Shown here: positions 1 through 7,783 of the stretch, in pieces
How positions within the stretch are numbered: the first letter of the stretch is position 1
Layout: each line of letters begins with the position of its first letter
NCBI GenBank assembly: GCA_964385195.1
Contig: CAYLOC010000073.1
Location: 1-13,448 of the forward strand
DNA length: 13,448 nt
Reading direction: 5' to 3'
Source: CAYLOC01 sp964385195
Lineage (GTDB): Bacteria > Actinomycetota > Actinomycetes > Propionibacteriales > Nocardioidaceae
Notes under the pieces: generated by a model
What the model was told of the DNA's origin: nothing
Seen by the model: the letters and a program-made list of their open reading frames with translations, nothing else
Databases searched by the model: none
Made by a program: the position numbers and the translations under genes

Positions 1-3000
1 CGGTCCGGCAGGTCGTCGTACGGCACGAGGTCGCCGGTGCGAACGTAGTAGAACGCCGCGGTCACCTGCTCCACCGGTACGTCGGCGAGCTCGGCCCAGG
101 CCACCCGGTAGATCGCAAGCTGGAGCGGGTCGGCGGTCTGTGATCGGTTGGTCTTCCAGTCGATCACCTGGTACCCCGCCCCGTCCTGGTAGACAGCGTC
201 GATGCGGCCGCGCACCACTTGCCCGGCGAGCACGAGCGCGAACGGAGCCTCCACCCGATACGGCGGCCGATCGCCGAACGGTCCGGACGTGAACGCCTCG
301 GTCAGCTCACGCAGTTCCGCGTCGGACTCGATCCCCTCATCCGCCCGGCCAGGCAGGTCGGCAGGGTCGAGCAGCTGCTGCTGACCGACGTACCCCTCGA
401 CCCACGCATGGAACCGGGTCCCGAAACGGGCCTGGGACGACGGCTTCCGGGGCATCGGGCGGGCCAGGTCACGCGCGAGCCCGTCGGGGTCGTCCTGGAG
501 CCGCAGCATGGTGGTCGCCGACAGCGTCGCAGGCAGGTCGACCTCCACCTCGGCCGCATGGTCACGCCGGGCCTCCTCGATGAGACGCCCCATCTCGGCG
601 TCCCACTCGGCCACCTGCGCCTGCTCATCGAGCATCAACGCGTCGTCGGCAGACTCCTTGGCCTGTTGCCATCCAGCCTCGGTAGCGGCTCGCACCAGCC
701 CGGCGGCCGACTCCCGCGCGGCGAGCTCGTCCGCGGCCAAGGAGGTGGGCCACGGGTAACGCTCGGTAGCGCGGTTACTGGGGTTCTCCGCATCCGCAGG
801 AGGTTCGGGTGCGTCGACGTCGAGCCGGCCGCCCCCTGTCTCGATCGTTCGCCGTACGTCGTCAAAGAACGTCGACGGTCCACGCCGCTTCTTCTGCGTG
901 GGACCCCACCAGTGCGCCGAGACGACGACCTCACGGCGGGCCCGGGTCAGGGCGACGTAGCCGAGCCGTCGCTCCTCCCCGAGGTCGTAGGCCTTGCACT
1001 CATCGCCGAACGCCTTGAGGCCCTTGTTGCTGCGCTCACCGACCCTCGGCAGGTCGGCGGAGTCGCCGCGGATCGGCCACGGCAACTGACCCGGCGACTG
1101 TGTCCACCGCGGACGCCCCTTGTCCGCGGGGAACGACTTCTGGCACACACCAGGGACGAAAACCACATCCCACTCCAGGCCCTTGGCCCGGTGCACCGTC
1201 AACAGCTTCACCGAGTTGGCGTCGGTCGGGATCGCGAGTTCCAGCCCCTGGCCGTACTCCTCCTCCGCTTCCAGGTACGCCAGCAACCCCGGCAGCGAGG
1301 CATCCCCGTCGACCCCGGCGAACGCGGCCACCGCGTCGAGGAACGTGGCAAGGTTCGCCCGCCGTGCCTCGGCTACGTCCGATGTCGACGCCGCGAGTTC
1401 CACGTCGATGCCGCCGACGGCGATGACTCGACGTACCAGGTCCAGCAGGGGCTCCCCCACGAACCCACGCAAGGTGCGCAGCTCCCCAGCCAGCAGGCGG
1501 AACCGGTCCCGGGCCTGCGCGGAGTAGGCCGCGGGTCCGGGGTCCTCCAGCGCCTCGCTCAGCGACAGTACGTCGGCCGGGTCCACCCCGGAGACCGCCT
1601 CGGCCAGCTCTTCCTCAAGCCCGTCGGGTGCCGCAGCCTCGCCACGGGTCAGGTCCCGGGCCCGGTGCCCGAGCAGCGCGAGGTCGCGGGGGCCGATCGC
1701 CCAGCGCGGCCCGGCCAGCAGCGCGAGCAGCGCGGAGTTCGCCGTGACATCGTGCAGCACCTGCAGCGTGGAGACCACCTCGACGATCTCCGGCATCTGC
1801 AACAGCCCGCCCAGACCCACCACCTCCACCGGTACCCCGGCTGCGGTGAGCGTCTCGTGCACCTCGTGCGCGGTCTTGTTGTCACGGACCAGCACCGCGA
1901 TCTGGTTCCACCGCGGGTCGCGCATCGCGTGGTAGGCCTTCGGCACCTCCTCGGCCAGGTAGCCCAGTTCGTCATCGAAGGTGTTCACCAGTGCGGCGCG
2001 GACCGTGCCCGGCAAGGCGCCCTCGGCTGCTACCAGCGGCTCGGCGGCGGCGAACTGCCGGTGCAGCGGCTCCGCCAGCGTGTTCGCCACGTCGAGGATG
2101 CCGGTGGTAGACCGGCGGTTGATGCTCAGCGGGTAGCGGGTCACGTCCGCGGCGACGGCTGGGAAGTCGGACGGGAACTGCTCGATGTTGGACACCGACG
2201 CGCCGCGCCAGCCGTAGATGGCCTGGCAGGGGTCGCCGACGGCCGTGACCGGGTGCCCGCATCCTCCGGTGTTGCGCGCGTCACCAGTGGGTCCGGAGAA
2301 CAGCCCACGCAGCAGCCGCGCCTGGGCGACCGAGGTGTCCTGGTACTCATCGAGCAGCACCACCCGGAACCGCTCCCGCTCGGCCGCGCCGACCTCGGGG
2401 CACTGCTCGACGAGCCGGGCGGACCTGGCCATCTGGTCGGAGAAGTCCATCAGACCCAGCTCGGTCTTCAACCGGCGGTACCCCGCGACGAACGCCAGCA
2501 CCTCGCGCCGCTTCGCGAAGGTCTCGACGACCTTCGCCACGTCCCTGGTCTGCCTCCCCGCAGCCCACTGCTCCACCTCGCGGCGCTGGAACGCCATGAC
2601 GTCCTCGGCACTGACCAGGTGCTCGGCCATCTGCTCGTCGAGACTCAGCAGGGCCTGCACGCTGGAGGGCAGCCAGGTGGTCATGTACTCCACCGGCTCG
2701 GTGTGGTTACGCACCGCGCGGGCGGCGAGCTGGAACCGGGAGGCGTCGGCCAGCACCCGCGTGTCCGGCTCATGCCCGATCCGCAGCCCGTGCTCGGTGA
2801 GCAGCCGCCCGGCGTACGCGTGGTAGGTCAGCACCGTCGGCTCACCCAGCTCGTCGGCGGAACCGTCCGTAGACGCGGCGGCGCCCGCGGTACGCCGATC
2901 GGCGCCCGGGGGGAGAATCAGGCCGGCGTCGGCGAGCGCGCTGCGCACCCGGGTGGCGAGCTCGGCTGCGGCCTTGTGGGTGAAGGTCAGGCCGAGCACC

Positions 3001-3209
3001 TGGTCCGCCGCGACCGCGCCGGTGCCGACCAGCCACACCACACGCGCTGCCATCACCGTGGTCTTCCCGGTGCCAGCGCCGGCCACGATCACCCCCGGTC
3101 GCAGTGGGGCGGTGATCGCATCGAGCTGCTGGTCGCTGAAGTCGATCCCCATCAGCGTCTTCAGGTCCGACGGCACCGACAGCCGCACACGTGTGGGCGT
3201 TCTGCTCAC
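1..3209 (-). CDS. adnB: AdnB, ATP-dependent helicase-nuclease subunit (3' end beyond window)
   Basis: This is the second subunit of the AdnAB heterodimer, which unwinds and resects DNA double-strand ends in actinobacteria. The 1,069 codons visible start at a GTG whose last bases form the adnA stop (GTGA overlap), so the two are translationally coupled. UvrD/SF1A motifs appear in order: Q motif FSDQQLDAI (about 24-32), Walker A AGAGTGKTT (43-51), motif Ia LTFTHKAAAEL (74-84), Walker B DEYQDT (287-292), GDPCQAIYGWRGA, LLTVHRAKGLEW and the arginine-finger motif YVALTRARR. A RecB-family nuclease domain follows, with GRID (Asp1004), DWKT (Asp1017, Lys1019) and QLAIYRVAW, so both the motor and nuclease sites look intact. 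No cysteine precedes the nuclease core, unlike in AdnA, so this subunit has no visible N-terminal part of an Fe-S site. Family members run to about 1,100 residues, so roughly 30 residues lie off the left edge. The assignment rests on the tandem arrangement plus motifs. Confidence 0.93.
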   Translation of the reverse strand, partial: MSRTPTRVRLSVPSDLKTLMGIDFSDQQLDAITAPLRPGVIVAGAGTGKTTVMAARVVWLVGTGAVAADQVLGLTFTHKAAAELATRVRSALADAGLILPPGADRRTAGAAASTDGSADELGEPTVLTYHAYAGRLLTEHGLRIGHEPDTRVLADASRFQLAARAVRNHTEPVEYMTTWLPSSVQALLSLDEQMAEHLVSAEDVMAFQRREVEQWAAGRQTRDVAKVVETFAKRREVLAFVAGYRRLKTELGLMDFSDQMARSARLVEQCPEVGAAERERFRVVLLDEYQDTSVAQARLLRGLFSGPTGDARNTGGCGHPVTAVGDPCQAIYGWRGASVSNIEQFPSDFPAVAADVTRYPLSINRRSTTGILDVANTLAEPLHRQFAAAEPLVAAEGALPGTVRAALVNTFDDELGYLAEEVPKAYHAMRDPRWNQIAVLVRDNKTAHEVHETLTAAGVPVEVVGLGGLLQMPEIVEVVSTLQVLHDVTANSALLALLAGPRWAIGPRDLALLGHRARDLTRGEAAAPDGLEEELAEAVSGVDPADVLSLSEALEDPGPAAYSAQARDRFRLLAGELRTLRGFVGEPLLDLVRRVIAVGGIDVELAASTSDVAEARRANLATFLDAVAAFAGVDGDASLPGLLAYLEAEEEYGQGLELAIPTDANSVKLLTVHRAKGLEWDVVFVPGVCQKSFPADKGRPRWTQSPGQLPWPIRGDSADLPRVGERSNKGLKAFGDECKAYDLGEERRLGYVALTRARREVVVSAHWWGPTQKKRRGPSTFFDDVRRTIETGGGRLDVDAPEPPADAENPSNRATERYPWPTSLAADELAARESAAGLVRAATEAGWQQAKESADDALMLDEQAQVAEWDAEMGRLIEEARRDHAAEVEVDLPATLSATTMLRLQDDPDGLARDLARPMPRKPSSQARFGTRFHAWVEGYVGQQQLLDPADLPGRADEGIESDAELRELTEAFTSGPFGDRPPYRVEAPFALVLAGQVVRGRIDAVYQDGAGYQVIDWKTNRSQTADPLQLAIYRVAWAELADVPVEQVTAAFYYVRTGDLVPYDDLPD

Positions 3210-6200
3210 AGCACACCCCCGCCGCGTTGCTGGGCCGGGCACATCGTGCGGAAGTCGCAGAACTTGCAGTGCTTGTTGAGGGTCGCGTCGAACGTCTCGG
3301 CGCGGATGACGCCAGACGCGGTGCGCAGCTGGGTCTCGATCAGCCGGTCACCGGAGTCATCGGGCTGCTGCCGAGGTTGGGGCTGCACCTTGGGCCGGCC
3401 CTCATCGTCGGCACGGAGCTGGACGAGCTCTGCGCCTCCGGACCGCGCATCAGGGCCGCAGACATCCTCGAACGCGCCGCCTTCGACGGCGAGCTGGTAC
3501 AGGCCCAACTGCGGGTCCTGCTCGACGGTCGGCTGGGATGGTGGGTTCTTGCTGGTCTTGAAGTCCACGACCACGATGTGTCCCTCGGCATCGCGCTCCA
3601 GCCGGTCCGCGCGTCCGTTGAGCCGGACCTGCTCCTGCTCTCCCAGGGCAACGTCAACGAGGAACTGCCGCTCGGACCCGACGAAGGACCGGCCGCGGTC
3701 GGCCGCCTGCCAGGCCAGCAGCCGGTCGATGGCGGCCTCGGCCTCGCCGCGTTCCCGCTCGGCGACCCATCGGCTCTCGAACGCGAGCTGGTCCCACACC
3801 GAGTCCAGGAGCGACAGCATCTCGTGCCGGTCGGTGACCTTCCCTCTGCCGAGGTGGTCGGCGAGTACGTGCACCACGCTGCCGAAGCCCATCGGCGTAC
3901 CGCGTGCGGACTCGCCGCCGGCCTCGTGGGACAGGAACCACTTCAGCGGGCACTCCAGGATCCCGGCCAGCGTGCTCGCCGAGATCCGCACCGGCTCATC
4001 GGCAGGACGGACGGGGGTGTCGTTCGTGGTACGGCGACGCATCCCCCACCACCCCGACGGGTCAGCGCCGGCGACCAGCGGCCGCCCGTCGACGGTCTCC
4101 GCGGCCAACCCGGCGAGCCGGGCCGCTGCCGCGTTCCGGAGCGGTGGCCGCACGGTGGGATCGGCAGCGACACGACGGAGCTCGGCGACCAGTCCCGGCA
4201 GCGACATCGGGCGCCGCGGCCGCCCGGGCCGTGCCTGCACCGGGACGCCCAGGTCGGCAAGGAGGCGAGAGGGCTGGTCCCCGTCGGCCTCCGGGGACGC
4301 CACCGCGGTCACCACCAGCCGCTGCCGTGCACGGGTCGCCGCCACGTAGAACAGCCGCCGCTCCTCGGCGAGCATCGCTCCCGCGGAGAGCGGATCGACC
4401 AGCCCGTCGGCACCCAGGCGGTCCGCCTGGAGCAGCGTGCCGCGTCGGCGTACGTCGGGCCACGATCCCTCCTGGACACCGGCGATCACCACGAGTCGCC
4501 ACTCCAGCCCCTTGGAGCGGTGTGCGGTGAGCAGCCGGACGGAGTCGCCCTGCACGCCGCGCTCGGCCAGGGTGTCGGCCGGGATCTGCTGGGCCTCGAT
4601 CTCGGCGAGGAAGACCTCCGCGCCGCTGTGCCCGGATTTCTCCTCCGACCGCGCCGCCACCTCGAACAGTGCACACAGTGCATCCAGGTCCCGGTGTGCC
4701 GATCGCGCCGCGGCACCCCCGCGCTCGGCGGCCGCACGCAGCCGACGCGGCCAGCGGGTGCCGGACCACAGCTGCCACAGCGCTTCCTCCGCCGGACGCC
4801 CGTCGACCAGGATGCGGTGGGCGCGTCCGATGAGGGTGGCGAGCCGACTCGCCTGCGCCACCTCGGCGCCGTCGAGGTCGGCCAGCATCGCCGGGTCGGC
4901 CAGCCCCTGCCGGAGCAGTTCCCCGGAGGGAAGCGGGCCACGCTCCCCCTCGTGCGCGACCCGGTCCGCCCGTCGCAGCCGGCGGCCGAGCCGGCGTACG
5001 GCGGCCGCATCGAGGTGGCCCAGTGGGGAGAGCAGCAGCTCGTGGGCCAGGTCGGGAGTGATGTGCTCCGGGTCAACGGCGGCCCGGAGGCCGGACAGCA
5101 GCGGCTGGACGGCGGGCTCGGCCCGCAACGGCACCTCGTCAGAAGCCACTTCCACCGGTACGCCGGCCGCGACCAGCGCCCGACGCAGGCCCGGGATGGT
5201 CGTGACCCCGGACCGGACGAGCACGGCCATCTGCGACCACGGCACCTCGTCCTCGAGGTGGGCGCGCCGCAGGATGTCGGCGATGTGATCGGTCTCCGCG
5301 CCGCTGGAGCTGAACGTGAGCACCTCGACACGCCCGTCGCCGTACTCCGGCTCCCCTACCGACGGCTCCCGGAACCGACGGAACGTGTCGACGTCGATCG
5401 ACCCGGAGACCCCGATGCCGGACGCGATCCGTCGGGATGCAGTCAGCAGCCGATGACCGAACCTGCGGGTGGACTCCAGTGGGATCACCGGAGCGGCGGT
5501 GCCATCGGACCGCGGGAACGTGCTGGGGAACTCCAAGATGCCGCGGACGTCGGCGCCGCGGAAGGCGTAGATGCTCTGGTCGGGGTCGCCGACCACAACC
5601 AGGTCGCGGCCGTTGCCGGCGATCGCCTGCAGCAGCCGGACCTGGCTGGGGTCGGTGTCCTGGTACTCGTCGACGAAGACCGCGCCGTACTGACTGCGGA
5701 GGTCCCGGCGTACGTCGTCGGCCTCGGCCAGCAGCACGGCGCGGTGCATCAGCTCCGCGTAGTCCGCGGCGTTCTCGAAGTCGAGGACATGCAGGTACTC
5801 GCGCATGAAGTCACCGGCGGCTACCCACTCCGGACGGTCGTGCTCGGCGCCGATGCGGGACAGGTCCTCCGGCTCCAGCCCCACTTCGCGGGCGCGGGAG
5901 AGGACCGCGTGGACCTCGCGGGCGAACCCACGGGTCCGCAGCGCCTGCTCCAGCGCCTGGGGCCAGGTCGCCTTGCCGGTCTCGCGGGAATGGGTCAGCA
6001 GCTCCCGGAGCCGGACGTCCTGCTCCGGCGCGCTGAGCAGGCGCAACGGGTCGGCGTACAGCTCCCGTGGCTGCCACTTCCGCACCAGGCCGTAGCCGAA
6101 GGCGTGGAACGTGGAGGCGAGCATCGCTGAGCTGGTGCGCCCCAGCCTGGCGGTGATCCGGGTGCGCAGCTCCTCAGCGGCCTTCCGGCTGAACGTCAGC

Positions 6201-6406
6201 ACCAGCAGCTCGTGGGGTGCCAGACCGCGATTCTCGACCCGGTCGACCACCGCCTCCACCAGCGTTGTGGTCTTCCCGGTGCCCGGTCCGGCCAGGACCA
6301 GCAACGGGCCGCCGGGGTGGTCGACCACCTGCTGCTGGGCATCGTCCAGCACCGGCGCCTGCGCCTTCTCCCGGGCGGCGCGTCGCAGGTGGTACTGGAC
6401 AGCCAT
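3206..6406 (-). CDS. adnA: AdnA, ATP-dependent helicase-nuclease subunit with Fe-S-type cysteines
   Basis: This is the first subunit of the AdnAB DNA-end-resection complex, 1,066 residues from the ATG at 6406. SF1A helicase motifs are present: Walker A GPGTGKTT (40-47), Walker B DEYQDT (246-251), GDPDQSIYAFRGA (273-285), LLTAHRSKGLEW (about 625-636) and FYVAATRARQRL (686-697). The C-terminal RecB-like nuclease has His846, GRAD (Asp934), DFKT (Asp948, Lys950) and QLGLYQLAV. Cys818 (ECPLKWF) before the nuclease and Cys1047, Cys1050 and Cys1056 (CX2CX5C) after it match the four-cysteine Fe-S nuclease arrangement known from AddB-type enzymes. An in-frame extension of 35 codons to 6511 exists, but it would translate the intergenic repeat cluster. 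I prefer 6406 because GGTGG lies 9 bases upstream and the family N-terminus fits. The gene immediately precedes adnB. The Walker A and B motor residues look intact in this subunit too. Confidence 0.93.
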   Translation of the reverse strand: MAVQYHLRRAAREKAQAPVLDDAQQQVVDHPGGPLLVLAGPGTGKTTTLVEAVVDRVENRGLAPHELLVLTFSRKAAEELRTRITARLGRTSSAMLASTFHAFGYGLVRKWQPRELYADPLRLLSAPEQDVRLRELLTHSRETGKATWPQALEQALRTRGFAREVHAVLSRAREVGLEPEDLSRIGAEHDRPEWVAAGDFMREYLHVLDFENAADYAELMHRAVLLAEADDVRRDLRSQYGAVFVDEYQDTDPSQVRLLQAIAGNGRDLVVVGDPDQSIYAFRGADVRGILEFPSTFPRSDGTAAPVIPLESTRRFGHRLLTASRRIASGIGVSGSIDVDTFRRFREPSVGEPEYGDGRVEVLTFSSSGAETDHIADILRRAHLEDEVPWSQMAVLVRSGVTTIPGLRRALVAAGVPVEVASDEVPLRAEPAVQPLLSGLRAAVDPEHITPDLAHELLLSPLGHLDAAAVRRLGRRLRRADRVAHEGERGPLPSGELLRQGLADPAMLADLDGAEVAQASRLATLIGRAHRILVDGRPAEEALWQLWSGTRWPRRLRAAAERGGAAARSAHRDLDALCALFEVAARSEEKSGHSGAEVFLAEIEAQQIPADTLAERGVQGDSVRLLTAHRSKGLEWRLVVIAGVQEGSWPDVRRRGTLLQADRLGADGLVDPLSAGAMLAEERRLFYVAATRARQRLVVTAVASPEADGDQPSRLLADLGVPVQARPGRPRRPMSLPGLVAELRRVAADPTVRPPLRNAAAARLAGLAAETVDGRPLVAGADPSGWWGMRRRTTNDTPVRPADEPVRISASTLAGILECPLKWFLSHEAGGESARGTPMGFGSVVHVLADHLGRGKVTDRHEMLSLLDSVWDQLAFESRWVAERERGEAEAAIDRLLAWQAADRGRSFVGSERQFLVDVALGEQEQVRLNGRADRLERDAEGHIVVVDFKTSKNPPSQPTVEQDPQLGLYQLAVEGGAFEDVCGPDARSGGAELVQLRADDEGRPKVQPQPRQQPDDSGDRLIETQLRTASGVIRAETFDATLNKHCKFCDFRTMCPAQQRGGGVL

Positions 6407-6438
6407 ACCGCCATTCCACCAGACGCCGCCGACATGCT

Positions 6439-6452
6439 GGCCAGGCCTGGCC
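6439..6452. repeat. 14-bp perfect palindrome upstream of adnA
   Basis: GGCCAGGCCTGGCC reads the same on both strands and lies 33 bases ahead of the adnA start codon, next to the larger inverted repeat. In GC-rich DNA such palindromes arise easily, so a role as a protein-binding site or as part of the adnAB leader is only a possibility. Confidence 0.4.
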
Positions 6453-6456
6453 CGCG

Positions 6457-6532
6457 GTTGCCTTGTAGACGGGGCAAACGCGCCGTCTACAAGGCAAACC
6501 TGGCTCGCCAACGGTGAGTTTGCCTCGTCTAC
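6457..6532. repeat. Cluster of four GTAGAC/GTCTAC-GGCAAAC words, with a perfect 15-bp inverted repeat
   Basis: The arms TTGCCTTGTAGACGG (6458-6472) and CCGTCTACAAGGCAA (6483-6497) are perfectly complementary around a 10-base loop. Related 14-15-mers occur four times: GTCTACAAGGCAAC on minus (6457-6470), GTAGACGGGGCAAAC on plus (6465-6479), GTCTACAAGGCAAAC on plus (6485-6499) and GTAGACGAGGCAAAC on minus (6518-6532). The second and fourth differ at one base. The third and fourth can also pair with each other, so alternative hairpins are possible. The cluster sits between the lipoprotein stop and the adnA start, both on the minus strand. It could be a terminator, an operator for adnAB, or a dispersed intergenic palindromic element; I see no T-run. 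All observations are direct; the role is unknown. Confidence 0.8.
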
Positions 6533-6546
6533 CCCAGCACGGGCGG

Positions 6547-6562
6547 TAGGCGCTCCCGCCTA
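6547..6562 (-). terminator. Possible short hairpin at the stop codon of the lipoprotein gene
   Basis: TAGGCG (6547-6552) and CGCCTA (6557-6562) pair around a 4-base loop, and the hairpin begins exactly with the TAG stop of the lipoprotein gene on the minus strand. No T tract follows, as is common for actinobacterial terminators. It may act together with the larger inverted repeat downstream (6458-6497) to separate this gene from adnAB. The stem is short, so support is modest. Confidence 0.35.
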
Positions 6563-7633
6563 GCCGATCAAGAACGTGAGCCACCACACCTGGCTCCACA
6601 TCCGCGTGGCATCCTGGCCAGGCAACGTCGCGACGATCACGTTGTCGTGCACCTCGACGGTGGCCCCCTGTGCGTCGTCAGACCAGCCCTTGCCGGGAGC
6701 ATGGATGCGCTGCCGTAGTTTGGTGGCCAACCGGTCCCCGGCGTCCTCGTCGACCATCGCCAACGCCAAGACCAGCACCGGCTTCCCGTCTTGCTCTCCC
6801 ACTCCCTGGCCGACAGCCTGGGGTGCCGGCACATGGAGCTTGGTGAAGTCCGTGCGGTCCCCCTTGTTGAGCATTCGCAACCTCGCGGAGTACACGCCGG
6901 CGTCGTCCAGGGTGGTGGCAACGTCATCGAGCGGATCGACGTCGTCAAGCGTGCGTTCGTCGCCGTTGGCTACCTGCACGAGTTGCTTGATGGCCGCATC
7001 CGTGCGGGCGAACGCCAACTCGTGCTCACGGACAGCGACACGGCCAGACACCTGTCCGCTATAGATGTTGGCGAACAACCGCGTCTCAGCCTTCGGGTTG
7101 ACGGCGTTGTCGGGGAGCCATCTCACGACTGAGGTTCCATCGATCGTGCGGACGTGCGCCTTGCTCAGTGCCGTGGTCAGCGCCTGCTTGACCTTGTCGG
7201 TGTCGAACTCTCCGGTGGCCACCACGTAACGGGACGGCGAGCCCACGGTGATGTCACTGGCCAGCAGCAAGGGGTTGTAGCCGACCGCCGCGCGGCGACC
7301 GTACGGGTCGGGCATCAAGAAGAACACCGACGGGATGACGCCCGCACCGACGGAAGGGTTCGTCAATGCGTCAAGCGCCTTCGTCGCCGCCTTGCCGGTA
7401 GCGTGTCTGTCCGCGCCTGCAGCCGGCCACGCTTTGTCATACACCGTGACTGAGATCATCGTCCGGGCACCTGGTACGTCGGGGACCAGGCGCAGGGCCC
7501 CAACAATGGAAGGCTCGGCAATGGAAGGCCCGGCAATGGAAGGCCCGGCATCGTCCCCGCCGCCACACCCTGCCGCAGAGACCATGAGGACCGTCAGCGC
7601 CAGCGCACACGCGACGCGGGTGGCTCGGTGCAT
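6560..7633 (-). CDS. Lipoprotein of unknown function
   Basis: The product has 357 residues. The start ATG at 7633 is chosen because GGGGGAG lies 5 bases upstream (7639-7645); a start 16 codons earlier has no such site and would bury the signal peptide. Residues 1-22 are a lipoprotein signal (Arg3/Arg6, hydrophobic core ALALTVLMV, then SAAG) with Cys23 as the lipidation site, so the mature protein should be anchored to the outer face of the membrane. A GGGDD linker is followed by three 5-residue repeats, GPSIA, GPSIA and EPSIV (30-44). The remaining 310 residues form a soluble, mixed alpha/beta-looking domain with no motif I recognise. It has no catalytic signature and only the single cysteine. 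Third codon positions look less GC-rich than in its neighbours, by eye. The gene is divergent from the MerR-clamp gene and co-directional with adnA, separated by a repeat-rich gap. The extracytoplasmic location is well supported; the function is not known. Confidence 0.85.
   Translation of the reverse strand: MHRATRVACALALTVLMVSAAGCGGGDDAGPSIAGPSIAEPSIVGALRLVPDVPGARTMISVTVYDKAWPAAGADRHATGKAATKALDALTNPSVGAGVIPSVFFLMPDPYGRRAAVGYNPLLLASDITVGSPSRYVVATGEFDTDKVKQALTTALSKAHVRTIDGTSVVRWLPDNAVNPKAETRLFANIYSGQVSGRVAVREHELAFARTDAAIKQLVQVANGDERTLDDVDPLDDVATTLDDAGVYSARLRMLNKGDRTDFTKLHVPAPQAVGQGVGEQDGKPVLVLALAMVDEDAGDRLATKLRQRIHAPGKGWSDDAQGATVEVHDNVIVATLPGQDATRMWSQVWWLTFLIG
7504..7548 (-). repeat. Three tandem 15-bp units inside the lipoprotein gene
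   Basis: CAATGGAAGGCYCGG is repeated three times head to tail on the plus strand. The second and third copies are identical and the first has one change (T for C). The unit length is a multiple of three and encodes the PSI-containing pentapeptide repeat just after the lipid anchor, so copy-number change would lengthen or shorten the tether without breaking the reading frame. Confidence 0.9.
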
Positions 7634-7638
7634 AGAAG

Positions 7639-7645
7639 CTCCCCC
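7639..7645 (-). promoter_or_regulatory. Ribosome binding site deciding the lipoprotein start
   Basis: GGGGGAG on the minus strand stands 5 bases before the ATG at 7633. It is a strong Shine-Dalgarno sequence and the main reason for preferring this start to the ATG at 7681. I found no convincing -10/-35 pair for this gene in 7646-7745. Confidence 0.8.
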
Positions 7646-7745
7646 TGCGAGTCGATAAGCCTGCCGCGGCGATTGAAGCACGCCGTAGGGTCATCCGGCC
7701 GGGGCTCGACCGGGACCCGACGCTGCGGAACGCCGACCTCCGCTG

Positions 7746-7783
7746 TTGACCTTGAACCCGCTTGAAGGCGCAGGCTTACCCAC
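7746..7783 (+). promoter_or_regulatory. MerR-type promoter with centred operator dyad; predicted leaderless transcript
   Basis: A -35 box TTGACC (7746-7751) and a -10 box CAGGCT (7771-7776) are separated by exactly 19 bases, the over-long spacer typical of MerR-controlled promoters. Within and across it lies the dyad CCTTGAACCCGCTTGAAGG (7750-7768): 7-base arms, one mismatch pair, 5-base centre. MerR dimers bind such a site and untwist the DNA to activate. Transcription would start about 7 bases after the -10, at or next to the GTG start at 7784, which has no Shine-Dalgarno at proper distance; hence a leaderless mRNA. Spacing and dyad are seen directly; autoregulation is inferred. Confidence 0.72.

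Noticed and set aside
219..4349. A very long open frame (1,376 codons) on the plus strand opposite adnB/adnA.
   Set aside because: It is antisense to two genes with clear helicase and nuclease motifs. Its Arg/Gly/Leu/Gln-rich composition is the mirror of GC3 bias, and it shows no domain.
3191..6130. A 979-codon open frame on the plus strand opposite adnA.
   Set aside because: Same mirror-frame effect; no motif, and it crosses the adnA/adnB junction without respect to gene limits.
6458..6497. Considered the inverted repeat as an SOS (LexA) box or a transposon end.
   Set aside because: It does not match the actinobacterial LexA box pattern. There is no transposase, target duplication or second terminal inverted repeat nearby.
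6407..6511. An N-terminal extension of AdnA by 35 residues.
   Set aside because: These codons translate the inverted-repeat cluster; the start at 6406 has a better ribosome site and a family-like N-terminus.
7634..7681. An earlier ATG for the lipoprotein (at 7681).
   Set aside because: It would put 16 residues ahead of the signal peptide, and it lacks the strong GGGGGAG site seen before the ATG at 7633.
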